64,000 nucleotides of DNA, from NCBI GenBank assembly GCA_964385635.1, contig CAYLPU010000007.1, positions 1 through 64,000 of the forward strand, read 5' to 3'. Positions 25,792 to 36,764 of this stretch are shown in pieces. Position numbers and translations under genes: made by a program. Positions within the stretch are counted from its first letter, which is position 1. Every line of letters starts with the position of its first letter. The notes under the pieces were generated by a model. That model was not told the origin of the DNA, made no database searches, and saw nothing but the letters and a program-made list of their open reading frames with translations. The DNA is from CAYLPU01 sp964385635. Lineage in GTDB: Bacteria; Chloroflexota; Anaerolineae; B4-G1.

Positions 25792-26939
25792 ATCTCGTAA
25801 TTACTGAGGTGCTCCTCCTCCGTCACGGCAAAAAGGTGGCTGCCGTCATCTTTCACGCAGTCGGCGAGGAAGAAATAATAGTCCGTGTCGGCCGGATACG
25901 CAGCCGCCTGGATCGAGGCCAGACCAGGACTACAAATGGGGCCAGGGGGCAAGCCCAGGTTACGGTAGGTGTTGTAGGGCGAGTCTACCTCTGTAGCCTC
26001 CAGCGTGAACTGGGGCCACCAGCGGTCCGGGGTGCCCAGCGTATACTGCACGGTGGGGCAAGCGCCAAGGAACCAACCCGCCTCCAGCCGATTGATATAG
26101 ACCCCGGCGATGAGCGGGCGCTCATGAGCCAGCACTGCCTCCCGCTCGACGATAGAGGCCAACGTGACCAGTTCATAGGCGCTCAACCCACGGCTGGACG
26201 CCGCAGCCCGCATTTCAGGGGGCACGCGCTCGTCAAAGGTCTCCAGCATGCGGCCCAGAAGGTCAACGGCGGTACCTTCTTCGGGCAGACGGTATGTCTC
26301 GGGAAAGAGAAACCCCTCAATCGTCGCGGTAGAGGGCAGGTCAGCCAGAAAGTCGAAGGCGAAGCCCGAGTCGCGCCACCCGGTCGTCACCAGCGCCAGA
26401 AACTCGTCCTCCAATATGTCCATCTGCGTTGCTACCACAGTAGCGACTTGCTCCAGCCGCAGCCCCTCCTGGATGGTGACGACCTGCTCTGGGCGCTGTC
26501 CCCGCTGCAACGCCTGCGCAATTTCGGGTATGGTCATTGTCTGGCGCAAGGCGAACTCCCCGGCCTCAATGCCAGCATCCAGACCGTGGTATTGCACGTA
26601 ACGACGGAACAATTCGGCATCGGAGATCAGTCCCTCCTGCTTCAACCGGGCAGCAATCTCAGCCGCTGTCTCCCCCTGTTCGACGGCGAAGGTGACCGGA
26701 GTACCGTCGTCTCCAACAGGCCGATCCAACTCAGCAGCCCTCGCGTCGAGATAGACGCCAATGAGAAGATCATCCGGTGAGGATAGACCACACAGACCGA
26801 CGGAGAATCCTCCACCGCCAGACGTGGGGTGAGTGACAAACCAGACGAGACTGCCCAGAGCGCCAATGATTGCTATCAACGCCACGGAAAAAGCGATAAC
26901 CCTGCTTGCATCTTTCAAACTTGCTTCCCTCTCATCCAC
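25770..26939 (-). CDS. mltG: Endolytic murein transglycosylase (MltG/YceG)
   Basis: A 389-residue membrane-anchored enzyme that cuts nascent peptidoglycan strands to end their polymerisation. A transmembrane helix is at about 14-35; a LysM-like part (EQGETAAEIAARLKQEGLISD) follows; the catalytic YceG domain has LASIVEREA, whose Glu is the catalytic acid, and the conserved SPYNTYRNLGLPPGPICSPG. The C-terminal end (DYYFFLADCVKDDGSHLFAVTEEEHLSNY) is typical. The gene overlaps ruvX by 8 bases, the common alaS-ruvX-mltG arrangement. Confidence 0.95.
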   Translation of the reverse strand: MDEREASLKDASRVIAFSVALIAIIGALGSLVWFVTHPTSGGGGFSVGLCGLSSPDDLLIGVYLDARAAELDRPVGDDGTPVTFAVEQGETAAEIAARLKQEGLISDAELFRRYVQYHGLDAGIEAGEFALRQTMTIPEIAQALQRGQRPEQVVTIQEGLRLEQVATVVATQMDILEDEFLALVTTGWRDSGFAFDFLADLPSTATIEGFLFPETYRLPEEGTAVDLLGRMLETFDERVPPEMRAAASSRGLSAYELVTLASIVEREAVLAHERPLIAGVYINRLEAGWFLGACPTVQYTLGTPDRWWPQFTLEATEVDSPYNTYRNLGLPPGPICSPGLASIQAAAYPADTDYYFFLADCVKDDGSHLFAVTEEEHLSNYEMCGGGVP

Positions 26940-27378
26940 TGCTGTCCCGCAACCCGCTGTTCTGACTATCCATATAACTCTGCAAGATCACGGCTGCTGC
27001 TATCGCATCAATCTCGCCCCTAGCGCGTGCCCGTTGTCTTTTCTTTTTCCCACGGTTCTGGCGTAGAATCTCATGCGCTGCGACAGTTGTGAAACGCTCG
27101 TCCCATGGGACAACCGGGACAGGAAGACGAGTAGCCAGCGCCTCCATGTAGCGCGCGACCCGCCGCGCCTGCGGCCCCTCCGTTCCGTTCAGGCTGAGCG
27201 GCTGGCCAACCACGACCAATCCGACGTCGTGCTCGGCCACGAGGGACGCGACGACGGCGAAGTCCTCCTCACGCGAACCTCGCACCAGCGTCTGCAACGG
27301 GCGCACGACGGTGCCAGTAGAATCGCTGATAGCGATCCCCACGCGCCGCTCACCCACGTCCAACCCGAGGATGCGCAT
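26932..27378 (-). CDS. ruvX: Putative pre-16S rRNA nuclease / RuvX (YqgF)
   Basis: A 148-residue RNase-H-fold nuclease. Seen: MRILGLDVGERRVGIAISD (first catalytic Asp), VVGQPLSLNGTEG, PVVPWDERFTTVAAHEIL and GEIDAIAAAVILQSYMD with the last catalytic Asp. In E. coli YqgF processes the 16S rRNA 5' end; the family was earlier proposed as a Holliday-junction resolvase. It lies between alaS-side genes and mltG, in the same operon, and overlaps mltG. Confidence 0.95.
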   Translation of the reverse strand: MRILGLDVGERRVGIAISDSTGTVVRPLQTLVRGSREEDFAVVASLVAEHDVGLVVVGQPLSLNGTEGPQARRVARYMEALATRLPVPVVPWDERFTTVAAHEILRQNRGKKKRQRARARGEIDAIAAAVILQSYMDSQNSGLRDSSG

Positions 27379-27395
27379 ATCCTATCCCGGCCATA

Positions 27396-28943
27396 CTACG
27401 GGGCTGGCGAAGCCTGGCTGTTAGCCAGGCTCTGCGGAACGACCTGCACGCTGATGCGCAGTGGAAGCAACGGCAACCGGTCCAGCCACTCGGGCCAGAT
27501 TGTGACTTGGGGGACCCCGGCCAGCGGGAACCCCGCCAGCAGCCGCTGACGGGCATCGGCTAAGTGACGCCCACGGACGACAGTGACCACTGCGTCGGTA
27601 TCAAGCGCAGCAGCAGCGTAACCGCGAGCGGTGACGAAGAAGGTAAACCAGCCCGGACCAACGTCCTCCTCGGCCACCTCGCCCAATTCAAAGCGTGCGT
27701 CCACCAAAGCGTACCCTGGCGGCAGGCGATGCGAGAGGTCGGCATAGGCTACAGCCTCCGCATCGTCCACATCCGCCACCAGCCCACTCACCAGCAAGCG
27801 CATGTTAAGTTCTACTGTATCGGTCTGTTCGGCGATGAAGTGCGTGTATGCCTCCTTAGGCACCGCCTCAATGCGCAGCGACTGGCGAAGGAGGAAATCG
27901 GTAGATTCCATAAAGTTGCCCATTTCAGCATACGCTTGGTCGAGCAACTGGTGCATCAATTGCCTCCGCACCCGGTCGTAATCGACCTGGGTGACGACGC
28001 GCGTCTCCTGGAGCTCCGCGCCTGTGGTCGGCTCTGGATTGACCACCCGCACGGCGGAAGCAGCCACGCCCTCCACCCGGTTGATCTGGAAAGCCTCCAC
28101 GTTACCCCACCCCTCCTCCAGCGCCTCAATAGGCACGGTCGCCTGTCCACCAGCAGGAACAGCGACGTCCGCAGTCGTACGGAAGCGGACAGGGTAACTG
28201 GTGGACGAGGTACGCACAACTGTACCGGCCGGTACGGTGTAGTTCTGGGCCAACAAATTGGTGAACAGGACCACACCAGTCGCCCGGCCTCCAGCGACAT
28301 TCAGGGTGCCGGTCGTTTCGACATCGGCGTAACCCTCAACTTCGACACCGACCCGGCGCGCCGGAATGACTCGGGTAACGTGATCCACCGTCTCGACATC
28401 AGGATCCACGGATACCGGCACGATGGTAGCAAAGTTCCTACCGGCTGGCACCAGCGCCACCACAGCGTTCGGCACGACGGCGTAGGCAGTACCCGAGAGG
28501 ATCAGAAGCACCAGCACGAAAATGATAATGCGGACACCCTGTTTGATCCAATCGAGCCACGGCGCGCGGAACCGCACAGGTCGGGGGCGGAGTTTGATCT
28601 CACCATCCCACCAGTGGCGGGGAGGTGGCTTCACCCGCTCCGGGGGCCGGCTACGCCACACCTCGGTCGCCCGCGCCTCATCAAAGCTGGTGAAGGCCGG
28701 AAATCCGCACCCACGGGCCAGTCGCCGCCGCTCTGGGTCGGCGGAGACGATAGCAACCTCCAACTGCCTTCGTTCGGCCTCGCGCCGCAGAAGGTCGAAA
28801 TCCAACGCACAGGAAAGGAAACGCATATCCCACGGCAGGACAAGCGCGACGCGACCTCCGCCTAACCAACCGAGTCGGTGTCGGACAGAGGAAGCGTCGT
28901 CCCGGGGTTGCAGTTCTACGACAGAGTAGGTTCCAAAGCCCAT
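27396..28943 (-). CDS. Baseplate-J-like membrane protein
   Basis: A 515-residue protein. The N-terminal 110 residues are soluble (VELQPRDDASSVRHRLGW, VALVLPWD); one transmembrane helix follows near 150-172 (QGVRIIIFVLVLLILSGTAYAVV). The C-terminal part resembles the Baseplate_J domain of phage and phage-like baseplates: FRTTADVAVPAGGQATVPIEALEEGWGNVEAFQINRVEGV. In Chloroflexota this architecture is common and not tied to a tail locus; no tail genes are seen here. The ATG at 28943 is preferred over a start 33 bases earlier, which falls in word-repeat DNA (28930-28985). Confidence 0.7.
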   Translation of the reverse strand: MGFGTYSVVELQPRDDASSVRHRLGWLGGGRVALVLPWDMRFLSCALDFDLLRREAERRQLEVAIVSADPERRRLARGCGFPAFTSFDEARATEVWRSRPPERVKPPPRHWWDGEIKLRPRPVRFRAPWLDWIKQGVRIIIFVLVLLILSGTAYAVVPNAVVALVPAGRNFATIVPVSVDPDVETVDHVTRVIPARRVGVEVEGYADVETTGTLNVAGGRATGVVLFTNLLAQNYTVPAGTVVRTSSTSYPVRFRTTADVAVPAGGQATVPIEALEEGWGNVEAFQINRVEGVAASAVRVVNPEPTTGAELQETRVVTQVDYDRVRRQLMHQLLDQAYAEMGNFMESTDFLLRQSLRIEAVPKEAYTHFIAEQTDTVELNMRLLVSGLVADVDDAEAVAYADLSHRLPPGYALVDARFELGEVAEEDVGPGWFTFFVTARGYAAAALDTDAVVTVVRGRHLADARQRLLAGFPLAGVPQVTIWPEWLDRLPLLPLRISVQVVPQSLANSQASPAP

Positions 28944-28985
28944 AGCTGCCGCTAGCCGCTGGCCGTCAGCCACCACTGACCGCTA
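28930..28985. repeat. GCTGCCGCTAGCCG word repeat at the gene start
   Basis: Short degenerate words around GCTAGCCGCTGGCCGTCAGCC and GACCGCTAACTGCC fill the gap between alaS and the baseplate-like gene. If the upstream start is used, the repeat would encode the N-terminus. Confidence 0.5.
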
Positions 28986-28993
28986 ACTGCCAC

Positions 28994-31744
<2,751 letters not shown>

Positions 31745-31773
31745 AGGTCTCTGTCCTCTCCAGGTTGGGCGGT

Positions 31774-31802
31774 ATTGTAGCCGGAAGGGGACAAACTGTC
31801 AA
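31774..31802 (-). promoter_or_regulatory. Strong promoter for alaS
   Basis: On the minus strand TTGACA (31802-31797), a 17-base spacer, and TACAAT (31779-31774), about 30 bases before the alaS ATG. It overlaps the last bases of the upstream nth gene. Confidence 0.75.
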
Positions 31803-32473
31803 CTGGCGATTAGCCGCTGGGCGTTGTAGAAGTCGCACTCGCCTTGGAGGATACAGCGGGCACATTCGGGGTTGCGGGCGTGGCAGACAGCGCGACCGTG
31901 GGCGATGAGGTTAAGATGAAAAGGATAGTAGATGCCAGGTGGGGCGAGGGCCTCCAGCAGTTCGTGAGCCTTCTCGCGCGAGGTCCTGGACGGGATGAGG
32001 CCCAGCCGCCGGCAGACCCGATGGACGTGGGTGTCCACAGGGAAAGCGGGCCGCCCCAGCGCGAAGAGGAGAACAATGGCAGCGGTCTTGGGGCCAACGC
32101 CGGGGATGCTAAGCAACCACGCCCGCGCCTCGTCCAGTGGCAGGTCGGCCAGGAAGTCCAGGGAGAGTTCCTCTCGCTCGGCACTGATACGGCGCAGCGC
32201 TTCCTGGATGCGGGGGGACTTGGTGGGGGCCAGCCCCGCCGGGCGGACCGCCTCGACCAGTTCCCCCAGCCCCGTATCGCGGACCACCTCCCAGGTGGGG
32301 AATCGCTCCCGCAGCCGTTCGAACGCCCGGTCCCGGTTGATGTCGTTGGTGTTCTGGGAGAGGATAGTGGAGACAAGGGTGGCGACGGGATCGCGGGGGT
32401 ACCAGGTATGGTCGCCATACTCGGAAAGAAGCAGGTTATGGATGCGAACGGTTTTAGAAGTTCCAGGTTTCAT
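31799..32473 (-). CDS. nth: Endonuclease III
   Basis: A 224-residue DNA glycosylase/AP lyase for oxidised pyrimidines in base-excision repair. The HhH motif LSIPGVGPKTA contains the catalytic Lys, PVDTHVHRV contains the catalytic Asp, and the four iron-sulfur ligands appear at the C-terminus as C-x6-C-x2-C-x5-C (CHARNPECARCILQGEC). The ATG at 32473 follows AGGGAAG; longer in-frame extension upstream runs through a palindromic intergenic element and is not coding. Confidence 0.93.
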   Translation of the reverse strand: MKPGTSKTVRIHNLLLSEYGDHTWYPRDPVATLVSTILSQNTNDINRDRAFERLRERFPTWEVVRDTGLGELVEAVRPAGLAPTKSPRIQEALRRISAEREELSLDFLADLPLDEARAWLLSIPGVGPKTAAIVLLFALGRPAFPVDTHVHRVCRRLGLIPSRTSREKAHELLEALAPPGIYYPFHLNLIAHGRAVCHARNPECARCILQGECDFYNAQRLIAS

Positions 32474-32793
32474 GACTTCCCTGAAAAAAGGTGTTGGGCC
32501 ATTCGTCGGTGGGGCAAAGTGATTAAAAAAACCGGGTTTTTGGTGGTGCGATCCCTCGGTAGTCCCCCTGTAGAGTGTTGTTGGACTGCAGTACCCCACC
32601 TCTGCCGCTCTGCTCGCGCCGGATAGCCATATCCGGCGCTCTGGACGGGATCTGGCGATCCCTTGTGAGCGAGAACAACCTAACAACACCCAAGAGGGGG
32701 ACCACCGATCCCTCAAACAAACCCAATCTGAATCAAAAGTGGGGCGCTGGCCCTGAGAGTCTCTGAAAAACCCGGTTTTTTCAGTAGAGTCAT
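32474..32793. other. Intergenic region occupied by a foldback element
   Basis: No gene. Almost all of it is the nested inverted-repeat element at 32526-32781. Confidence 0.7.
32526..32781. repeat. 256-bp nested foldback element
   Basis: The ends are 16-base perfect inverted copies (AAAAAACCGGGTTTTT at 32526-32541 and its complement at 32766-32781). Inside, 32542-32582 pairs imperfectly with about 32680-32722, sharing the blocks AACAACAC, AGGGGGAC and ACCGA. Near the middle a 10-bp perfect stem (GCGCCGGATA/TATCCGGCGC, 32616-32639) caps a smaller hairpin. No coding capacity. Looks like a non-autonomous palindromic or MITE-like element, or a long structured RNA. Confidence 0.75.
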
Positions 32794-34218
32794 CTATGAC
32801 GACGTATCTTTATCCGTGTTAGGCGTCCTGGTGCTGCGCACTCGCGCATATGCCCGGAAGACCGCACCCTTGGCAACCGCTGGAGCAGCCAGCAACTCAT
32901 CGAACATGACCTCCTGCGCCTGCACCTCCTCGCTGCCCTGTTCGTCGCCCAGCAACGCGGCGTACTCCCGCAGGGCGGACAGTTCCGCACCGGCCCGTCT
33001 CCTCCCTTCTGCCGGACTCTTCGCCATCGCCCGCGATACGCCCAGCACGTTCGTCGCCCGCATCTGTCCCAGCACATGTTCCGCCACCGGCACGATCACC
33101 CCATCCCGCTTGCCGAAGACGGCCGGCTCCACAAAGCGCACCGTGACACGGTTGAGCCGGATGCTCAAGCGATTCCCGGCCGGTGAGTAGTAAGTCAACG
33201 ATCCCTCCACGCTCAACTTCGAGGGAGCCGGCTGGGCCGGCAGCGTCAAGCGGATTGGGATCTCCAGTTCGATGTCGCTGGGAATATCACCCAGGGAGAC
33301 AGTCGCCTCCCCACCAGCCTGCTGGGCCGGGTACGCGGAGGAGAGAGGGAAAAGAGCGGCGCCGGCCGGGATAGTCAAATGGAGTGTGGCATCCCGAGCA
33401 GCCAGGGAAGCGACCTCTCCCAGTTCCCCGGCCATATACGCGCCGATCTGAGCGGCATCCAATACGTGATAGAAACGCCCACCGCCCTGGGTAGCGATTT
33501 CGACCATGAGCGCCTCGTTGTAGTCTCCGCCGACGCCCAGAGTGGAGACGATGATCCCCCGCTGCCGGGCCTCGTAGCCACGCTGCCCAACCGCCTCGAT
33601 GTCCGTCTCGCCGACATTCGCTTGCCCATCACTGAGCAGTAGCACCAGATTGGTCTCCTGCCTCCTGGCGGCGACCCTCTCCAGCCCCAGTTCCAGCCCG
33701 CCACAGAGGGCGGTCCGCCCACCAGCGCCGATCTCCTGCAACGCGCTCTCGACGACGCGGCAGGTGTGATCGTTGATCTCGGCCGGTTCAAAGGCACAGG
33801 TCACTTCGTTGGCAAAGGTGACGAGCGAAAAAATGTCACCGTCGTGCAGACGGCGCAGCGCCTGGCGCACCGCCTCCTTGGCCTGCACCATCTTCTGTCC
33901 CCGCATTGAGCCGGAAACGTCGAGGACGGCGGTAAAACTGAGTGGCTGGCGTCCGGTTTCGGTGGGGGCAGCCTCTTCGGGCGGAATCTGCGCGGGAGTC
34001 CGTATCGTGACGAGCAGGTAGCGGTCAATGTTTCGCCCACCTGGTGCCGTCACCTGGTCCAACTCCATCTGGACGCGCACGTAGGACGGTCGCTCGTCCG
34101 GGGGCGGTTCGACCTCGAAGACCAGTTCCCCCCCACAGCGGACACAGGTCTTCACTCCTTCAGGCTCGTCCTGCAAGAGCCCGCAGTACTGGCAGCGCAT
34201 CAATCTCATCCTCATCAT
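32794..34218 (-). CDS. VWA-domain protein with N-terminal zinc ribbon
   Basis: A 474-residue protein. It begins with a CQYCGLL...CVRCGG zinc ribbon (residues 8-30). A von Willebrand factor A domain follows at about 95-270, with a complete MIDAS: DVSGSMRGQKM, GRTALCGG and LLLSDGQANVGETD. The rest is beta-rich, similar to the C-terminal parts of VWA proteins of the Ca-activated channel-like group (VIT-less). No signal peptide, so it is cytoplasmic. Three ATG codons are clustered at the start; AAGGAGG directly before suggests the second (34215) or third as the real start. TATAAT at 34240-34235 on this strand. Confidence 0.8.
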   Translation of the reverse strand: MMRMRLMRCQYCGLLQDEPEGVKTCVRCGGELVFEVEPPPDERPSYVRVQMELDQVTAPGGRNIDRYLLVTIRTPAQIPPEEAAPTETGRQPLSFTAVLDVSGSMRGQKMVQAKEAVRQALRRLHDGDIFSLVTFANEVTCAFEPAEINDHTCRVVESALQEIGAGGRTALCGGLELGLERVAARRQETNLVLLLSDGQANVGETDIEAVGQRGYEARQRGIIVSTLGVGGDYNEALMVEIATQGGGRFYHVLDAAQIGAYMAGELGEVASLAARDATLHLTIPAGAALFPLSSAYPAQQAGGEATVSLGDIPSDIELEIPIRLTLPAQPAPSKLSVEGSLTYYSPAGNRLSIRLNRVTVRFVEPAVFGKRDGVIVPVAEHVLGQMRATNVLGVSRAMAKSPAEGRRRAGAELSALREYAALLGDEQGSEEVQAQEVMFDELLAAPAVAKGAVFRAYARVRSTRTPNTDKDTSS

Positions 34219-34257
34219 CGCCTCCTTGCAGCGTATTATAGCACAACAGTGGCATGA

Positions 34258-34286
34258 TTGAAAAAAGAGCGTAGTCGTGCTATACT
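34258..34286 (+). promoter_or_regulatory. Promoter for threonine dehydrogenase
   Basis: TTGAAA at 34258-34263, a 17-base spacer and TATACT at 34281-34286. It gives a leader of about 65 bases to the ATG at 34357 and is divergent from the VWA gene. Confidence 0.7.
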
Positions 34287-34356
34287 CCTACCTGCACGCA
34301 GCGCCACTGTTTGCGTTCGCCCGCAGCAAGAGACAACAAACAACGGAGGCATCACA

Positions 34357-35334
34357 ATGTCAAAAGACGATAGAACCAAGATTCTCGTGACCGGCGCATG
34401 CGGTCAAATCGGTTCGGAGTTGACCATAGCACTCCGCGAAAAGTACGGCAATGAAAACGTCATAGCCAGCGGTCACAAGACAGAACCCAGCCCCACGCTA
34501 CGTGACTCTGGCCCCTTCGCATTCATTGACGTGACCCGGCGGGAGACCGTCGAGGAGATAGTGGACAGGTACAACATTGACACTGTCTACCACCTGGCCG
34601 CCATCCTCTCCGCCACCGGCGAGAAGAACCCCCACCTGGCCTGGAACGTCAACATCAACGGCCTGTACAATATCCTGGAGATCGCCCGGGAACGCAAGAT
34701 GACCCGGGTTTTTTGTCCCAGTTCCATCGCCGCCTTCGGGCCGGAGACTCCCAGGGACAACACCCCCCAGGAAACAATCCTGAAACCGACGACGATGTAC
34801 GGCGTCACGAAGGTGGCTGGGGAACTGTTATGCGACTACTACTTCCAACGCTTCGGCCTGGACGTGCGGGGATGCCGCTACCCGGGCATCATCAGCAGCG
34901 AGACACCGCCCGGCGGCGGCACCACCGACTACGCGGTGGAGATCTTCTACGAGGCGATCAAGCACAAGCGGTACACCTGCTTCCTGAGGAAAGACTCAGT
35001 CCTGCCTATGATGTACATGCCTGACTGCATCAAGGCTACCCTGGACCTGATGGAGGCGGATATTTCCAGGCTCAAACACCACGCTGATTTCAACCTGGCA
35101 GCGACAAGTTTCGGCCCCGCCGAATTGGTGGCGGAGATCAAGAAGCACATCCCAGAGTTCGTATGCGAGTATAAGCCCGACTTCCGGCAGGAGATCGCCG
35201 ACTCCTGGCCCCGCACCATTGACGACAACGCCGCGCGAGAGGAGTGGGACTGGGAGCCGAAGTATGACCTGGCGGCGATGGTAGAGGATATGCTGGAGAG
35301 ACTCGGGAAGAAGCACGCTGAAGGGAGATTCTAG
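34357..35334 (+). CDS. tdh: L-threonine 3-dehydrogenase, SDR-type
   Basis: A 325-residue extended short-chain dehydrogenase (UDP-galactose-4-epimerase-like) that oxidises L-threonine to 2-amino-3-ketobutyrate with NAD+. Seen: GACGQIGSELT (Rossmann GxxGxxG), YHLAAILSATGEKNP, CPSSIAAFGP, the catalytic YGVTK, and YPGIISSETPPGGGTTDYAVEIFYEAIK, characteristic of this TDH type. ATG 34357 has GGAGG 7 bases upstream. The next enzyme of the pathway, kbl, is 3.4 kb downstream on the same strand, separated by accessory DNA; the two are usually adjacent. Confidence 0.93.
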   Translation: MSKDDRTKILVTGACGQIGSELTIALREKYGNENVIASGHKTEPSPTLRDSGPFAFIDVTRRETVEEIVDRYNIDTVYHLAAILSATGEKNPHLAWNVNINGLYNILEIARERKMTRVFCPSSIAAFGPETPRDNTPQETILKPTTMYGVTKVAGELLCDYYFQRFGLDVRGCRYPGIISSETPPGGGTTDYAVEIFYEAIKHKRYTCFLRKDSVLPMMYMPDCIKATLDLMEADISRLKHHADFNLAATSFGPAELVAEIKKHIPEFVCEYKPDFRQEIADSWPRTIDDNAAREEWDWEPKYDLAAMVEDMLERLGKKHAEGRF

Positions 35335-35335
35335 T

Positions 35336-35450
35336 CCGAAGTCCTATGTCCGAAGTCAGAAGTCCAAAGTCCGAAGTCCAAAGTCCGACGTTGGACGGAG
35401 GACGTAGGACATAGGACGTAGGACGTAGAACGTAGAACGTAGGACATTTT
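35336..35450. repeat. TCCGAAGTCC / GTAGGACATAG word array
   Basis: About 115 bases of short degenerate words: first GTCCGAAGTCC and AAGTCCAAAGTCC, then inverted-looking GGACGTAGGACATAGGACGT and GTAGAACGTAGGACAT. The two halves are complementary in part (TCCTATGTCC against GGACATAGGA). The same words recur at 8580-8605 and 38725-38757. Immediately precedes the DUF433 gene. Confidence 0.8.
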
Positions 35451-35465
35451 GAGGAGGTGACAGAA

Positions 35466-35705
35466 ATGAGCCGTGCACGATGGGAAGATAGGATTGTCAT
35501 TGCGCCAGATTTGCATCACGGTGATCCGTGCGTCAGGGGAACACGTATCCCTGTGGCAGTAATCGTGGGGAGCCTGGCTGACGCAATGACGCCGGAAGAA
35601 ATTCAAGAGGCCTATCCTCAGTTAACTGTGGAAGATATTCAGGCAGCGCTGGCCTATGCTGCCGAGGTGATACACCAGGATATCATGGTGCCACTGCCTG
35701 CATAG
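35466..35705 (+). CDS. DUF433 antitoxin
   Basis: A 79-residue protein. DUF433 signature seen: PDLHHGDPCVRGTRIPVAVIVGSLADAMTPEEIQEAYPQLTVEDIQAALAYAAEV. DUF433 is a winged-helix DNA-binding antitoxin of the VapB-like group. ATG 35466 has GAGGAGGTGA 8 bases upstream. It is followed 10 bases later by a DUF5615 gene, the usual toxin partner. Confidence 0.9.
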   Translation: MSRARWEDRIVIAPDLHHGDPCVRGTRIPVAVIVGSLADAMTPEEIQEAYPQLTVEDIQAALAYAAEVIHQDIMVPLPA

Positions 35706-35715
35706 GGGGTGGGTG

Positions 35716-36078
35716 ATGCGCGTCAAAGTGGACGAAGACCTGCCCAGAGCAGCAGTCCAGATGCTTCGGGACAGGGGATACGAGGCGGTCAGTGTGGTAG
35801 AGGAGGGGATGGGAGGATGGAAAGACCCTGCTTTATGGCAGGCTGTACAAGCCGAGCAACGGTTCCTGGTGACGGCTGATAAAGGATTTGCCGACATACG
35901 TTCCTGCGCTCCAGGGACTCACGCGGGTGTCCTGTTGCTGCGTCCCGACCAGGATGGTATTCGACCGGTCGTCGAGCTTCTGAAACGGGTCCTGGCGAGC
36001 TATGATTTGGAGGCCCTGGCAAGGACAGTCACCGTGGTCACACCCCGGGGCATTCGCATCCGACGTGCGGGGATGTGA
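35716..36078 (+). CDS. DUF5615 PIN-like toxin
   Basis: A 120-residue protein of the DUF5615 (PIN-like, Mut7-C-like) family: VDEDLPRAAVQMLRDRGYEAVSVVEEGM with acidic active-site residues, FLVTADKGFADIRS, and HAGVLLLRP. It is the predicted RNase toxin of the DUF433/DUF5615 pair. ATG 35716 follows a G-rich site; a GTG lies one codon earlier. Full length. The pair lies between tdh and kbl. Confidence 0.88.
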   Translation: MRVKVDEDLPRAAVQMLRDRGYEAVSVVEEGMGGWKDPALWQAVQAEQRFLVTADKGFADIRSCAPGTHAGVLLLRPDQDGIRPVVELLKRVLASYDLEALARTVTVVTPRGIRIRRAGM

Positions 36079-36153
36079 GCTGTGTTCAAGGCCGCGTCAC
36101 ACCCCGGCTGATCGGACTGTTGGAAATGTATAGGACATCTTGTCACGTCGTCC

Positions 36154-36341
36154 ATTTCCTTCATCCGAGGTAGTCTCTTCGCAAACGATATGCCAGGAGG
36201 GAGCAGAAGATGTTGACACGCGCAAAACCATTCAGTTTGACGATCGCGGCGTTGTTGCTTCTGACGCTGGTGACTGGCGCACCCTTCGGCCACGCGGCCG
36301 GTGAGCCTGTCGAACCGCAGGGCCGGCCCAGCACTGCTGCG
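36154..36341. repeat. Left direct repeat (~190 bp) flanking the TumE/TumA cassette
   Basis: Matches 37180-37366 along its whole length. The first 55-60 bases after a one-base indel are identical, including the AGGAGGGAGCAGAAGA ribosome site, and the rest shows scattered substitutions. Both copies contain the start and signal-peptide region of a secreted protein and end at the word CCTGTCGAACCGCAGGG. Confidence 0.85.
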
Positions 36342-36350
36342 CTGTCCTGA
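36210..36350 (+). pseudogene. Truncated copy of the secreted PD40 protein
   Basis: A 46-codon ORF: MLTRAKPFSLTIAALLLLTL (signal peptide) continuing to GEPVEPQGRP and a premature TGA. It corresponds to the N-terminus of the protein at 37238, but the propeller is absent. The stop at 36348-36350 abuts the toxin gene's stop at 36351 on the other strand. This copy keeps ATG, whereas the downstream copy has ATA. Confidence 0.75.
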
Positions 36351-36764
36351 TCAGAGCGACCTCTTCTCAATCTCTCGGATCAGGAAGGGAAGGTTGGGCT
36401 GGGTGAAGCTCGGGCGCGGGGCGGGGATACGATGATGCTTGATGTCGGGGGGAACATGCTTGTGGTGAGGATACGTGGGGGCCAGCGAGGGGGCATCAGG
36501 ATGAGGCTGGGAATCGTACCAATAGAGTGTCTCGTTGCCACACCGGACATCGTAGCTATATCTTGTGATCCGCCCAGGCCCGGCAGCAAAAGTCAGGGCT
36601 TCAGTTACATGGAGGACGATATCGTTGGGGAAAAAGAGCTGACCCTGCAGTATACCAATGCTCACTCCACAACGAATGAAAACCAGAGTGGACTTGCGAA
36701 CGGAGGGAAAATGCTCGACAATCGTGTAAATAAAGTGCTCATACGTTTCAATGGATGCCAACAT
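36351..36764 (-). CDS. TumE-type toxin (DUF6516)
   Basis: A 137-residue protein. It shares with the protein at 62684 the signature YDSQPHPDAPSLAPTYPHHKHVPPDIKHHRIPAP, the TumE (DUF6516) family core, with conserved His residues, and the C-terminal LIREIEKR. TumE is the toxin of the TumE/TumA system. The gene overlaps the antitoxin stop by one base (TGATG), so translation is coupled. Positioned inside the accessory DNA between tdh and kbl. Confidence 0.88.
   Translation of the reverse strand: MLASIETYEHFIYTIVEHFPSVRKSTLVFIRCGVSIGILQGQLFFPNDIVLHVTEALTFAAGPGRITRYSYDVRCGNETLYWYDSQPHPDAPSLAPTYPHHKHVPPDIKHHRIPAPRPSFTQPNLPFLIREIEKRSL

Noticed and set aside
27564..28865. Plus-strand open frame of 433 codons over the baseplate-like gene
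   Set aside because: It is a shadow of the minus-strand gene; the translation is low in hydrophobic order and has no recognisable family.
27396..28976. A phage tail locus, suggested by the Baseplate-J-like domain
   Set aside because: No other tail, capsid or lysis genes are near; the gene sits in a housekeeping cluster with alaS and ruvX.
32474..32716. N-terminal extension of nth by 81 codons
   Set aside because: The extension runs through the foldback element; a good ribosome site and the normal family start are at 32473.
35336..35450. Possible CRISPR array
   Set aside because: The words vary, there are no regular spacers of 30-40 bases, and no cas genes are present in the window.
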